In this document: positions 6,300-6,934 of the stretch, piece after piece | Numbering within the stretch: the stretch's first letter is position 1 | Layout: the number at the start of each line of letters is the position of its first letter | Assembly (NCBI GenBank): GCA_905371725.1 | Contig: CAJPML010000051.1 | Location: 1-6,934 of the forward strand | Direction of reading: 5' to 3' | Source: Leptotrichia sp. oral taxon 215 | GTDB lineage: Bacteria > Fusobacteriota > Fusobacteriia > Fusobacteriales > Leptotrichiaceae | DNA length: 6,934 bases | Translations under genes and position numbers: made by a program | The notes under the pieces: model-generated | Databases searched by the model: none | What the model was told of the DNA's origin: nothing | Seen by the model: only the letters and a program-made list of their open reading frames with translations

Positions 6300-6934
6300 C
6301 TATCTTAATTTTAATATTACAAATGTCAAAAGACACATCATGATAGTTATTATCCAGAATCTAATAGTAACCTTTGTTTCAGGTATTCCGAGCATTTCAA
6401 AATGATGATGTATCGGAGCCATTCTGAACACTCTTTTCTTAAATGTTTTATAATGCCATACCTGTATCATTACTGAAAGCGCTTCCATAATAAATATGAA
6501 TCCTGCTATTGGTAACAGTAGTTCCTGTTTCAAAAATATTACTATTATTCCCAATATTCCACCCAATGTAAGAGATCCTGTATCTCCCATAAACACCTGA
6601 GCAGGATAAAAGTTATACCATAAAAACCCAATTAATGCTCCTATAACTGCAGCAAGATATACCGTAATTTCGGCACTTTCCCTCACATGATATAAATTCA
6701 GATACTTTGCATATTCATAATGTCCTGTCAGATAAGTTATTATAAGCAGTGTCACACTTACTACTATAATCGGTCCGCTTACCAGTCCGTCAAGCCCATC
6801 TGTAAGATTTACCGCATTTGAAGATCCTATTATGACAAAAAGCATAAATATAAAGAATAATGCAGGTGTTATATATATGAAAGAACCTTTTATAAGAGGA
6901 TTCACTATAGAAAAATCCAATGTTTTATTTATTA
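6300..6934 (-). CDS. mraY: Phospho-MurNAc-pentapeptide translocase MraY, C-terminal part (5' end outside window)
   Basis: MraY is the integral membrane enzyme that transfers phospho-MurNAc-pentapeptide from UDP to undecaprenyl phosphate, forming lipid I. About 210 residues are visible; the family usually has 320-370, so the N-terminal third or more lies outside, including the aspartate pair of the catalytic site. Counting from the Leu codon at 6920-6918, visible motifs are NAVNLTDGLDGL (35-46), FMGDTGSLTLGG (110-121) with the conserved catalytic Asp113, and RVFRMAPIHHHFE (143-155) with the histidine cluster. Several hydrophobic helices separate them. The TTG at 6920 could be mistaken for a start, but the frame stays open to the window edge (Ile-Asn-Lys-Thr before it) and a start there would remove essential helices. 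The gene ends in TAG. Its place before murD is the standard dcw order. Confidence 0.95.
   Translation of the reverse strand, partial: INKTLDFSIVNPLIKGSFIYITPALFFIFMLFVIIGSSNAVNLTDGLDGLVSGPIIVVSVTLLIITYLTGHYEYAKYLNLYHVRESAEITVYLAAVIGALIGFLWYNFYPAQVFMGDTGSLTLGGILGIIVIFLKQELLLPIAGFIFIMEALSVMIQVWHYKTFKKRVFRMAPIHHHFEMLGIPETKVTIRFWIITIMMCLLTFVILKLR

Noticed and set aside
6918..6920. TTG as a possible start of mraY
   Set aside because: The frame continues open to the window edge and the product would lack the N-terminal helices and catalytic aspartates of MraY; it is an internal leucine codon.
1..6934. Mobile element, CRISPR array, tRNA or rRNA, toxin-antitoxin or a novel system
   Set aside because: Both strands were read; the window is almost filled by seven recognisable dcw genes, with no terminal repeats, spaced repeats, RNA gene signatures or unassigned open frames outside them.

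Overview
The window is an ordinary stretch of a dcw (division and cell wall) cluster. Every gene I can support lies on the minus strand. Read in the direction of transcription, from right to left, the order is mraY (5' end outside the window), murD, ftsW, murG, murC, murB and ftsQ/divIB (3' end outside the window). By eye the DNA is about 30% G+C or lower, with AT-only spacers, AAA/ATA/AGA-rich codon use and GGAG or GAGG ribosome binding sites. This points to a low-GC bacterium. The short MurB and the mraY-murD-ftsW-murG-murC-murB-ftsQ order fit Fusobacteriota (Leptotrichia/Sneathia-like) or a clostridial relative. That placement is inference, not something the sequence proves.

Layout: 6300-6934 is mraY, 6175-6299 a 125-bp spacer, 4807-6174 murD, 3645-4781 ftsW (TTG start), 2549-3598 murG, 1176-2519 murC, 300-1160 murB, 203-299 an AT-rich spacer with a near-consensus promoter, and 2-202 the start of ftsQ. 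The other gaps are 15 to 46 bp and hold little beyond ribosome binding sites, so mraY to murB reads as one operon. ftsQ probably also has its own start site.

The genes cover consecutive steps of peptidoglycan synthesis. MurB and MurC complete UDP-MurNAc and add L-Ala, and MurD adds D-Glu. MraY moves the finished pentapeptide precursor onto undecaprenyl phosphate to make lipid I, and MurG adds GlcNAc to make lipid II. FtsW polymerises lipid II at the septum, and FtsQ is a scaffold of the divisome. MurE and MurF are not in the window.

I found no sign of a new system, mobile element, CRISPR array, RNA gene or defence module. The points worth checking are small: the promoter before ftsQ, the TTG start and acidic tail of FtsW, departures from family motifs in FtsW, MurG and MurD, and a direct repeat in the mraY-murD spacer.
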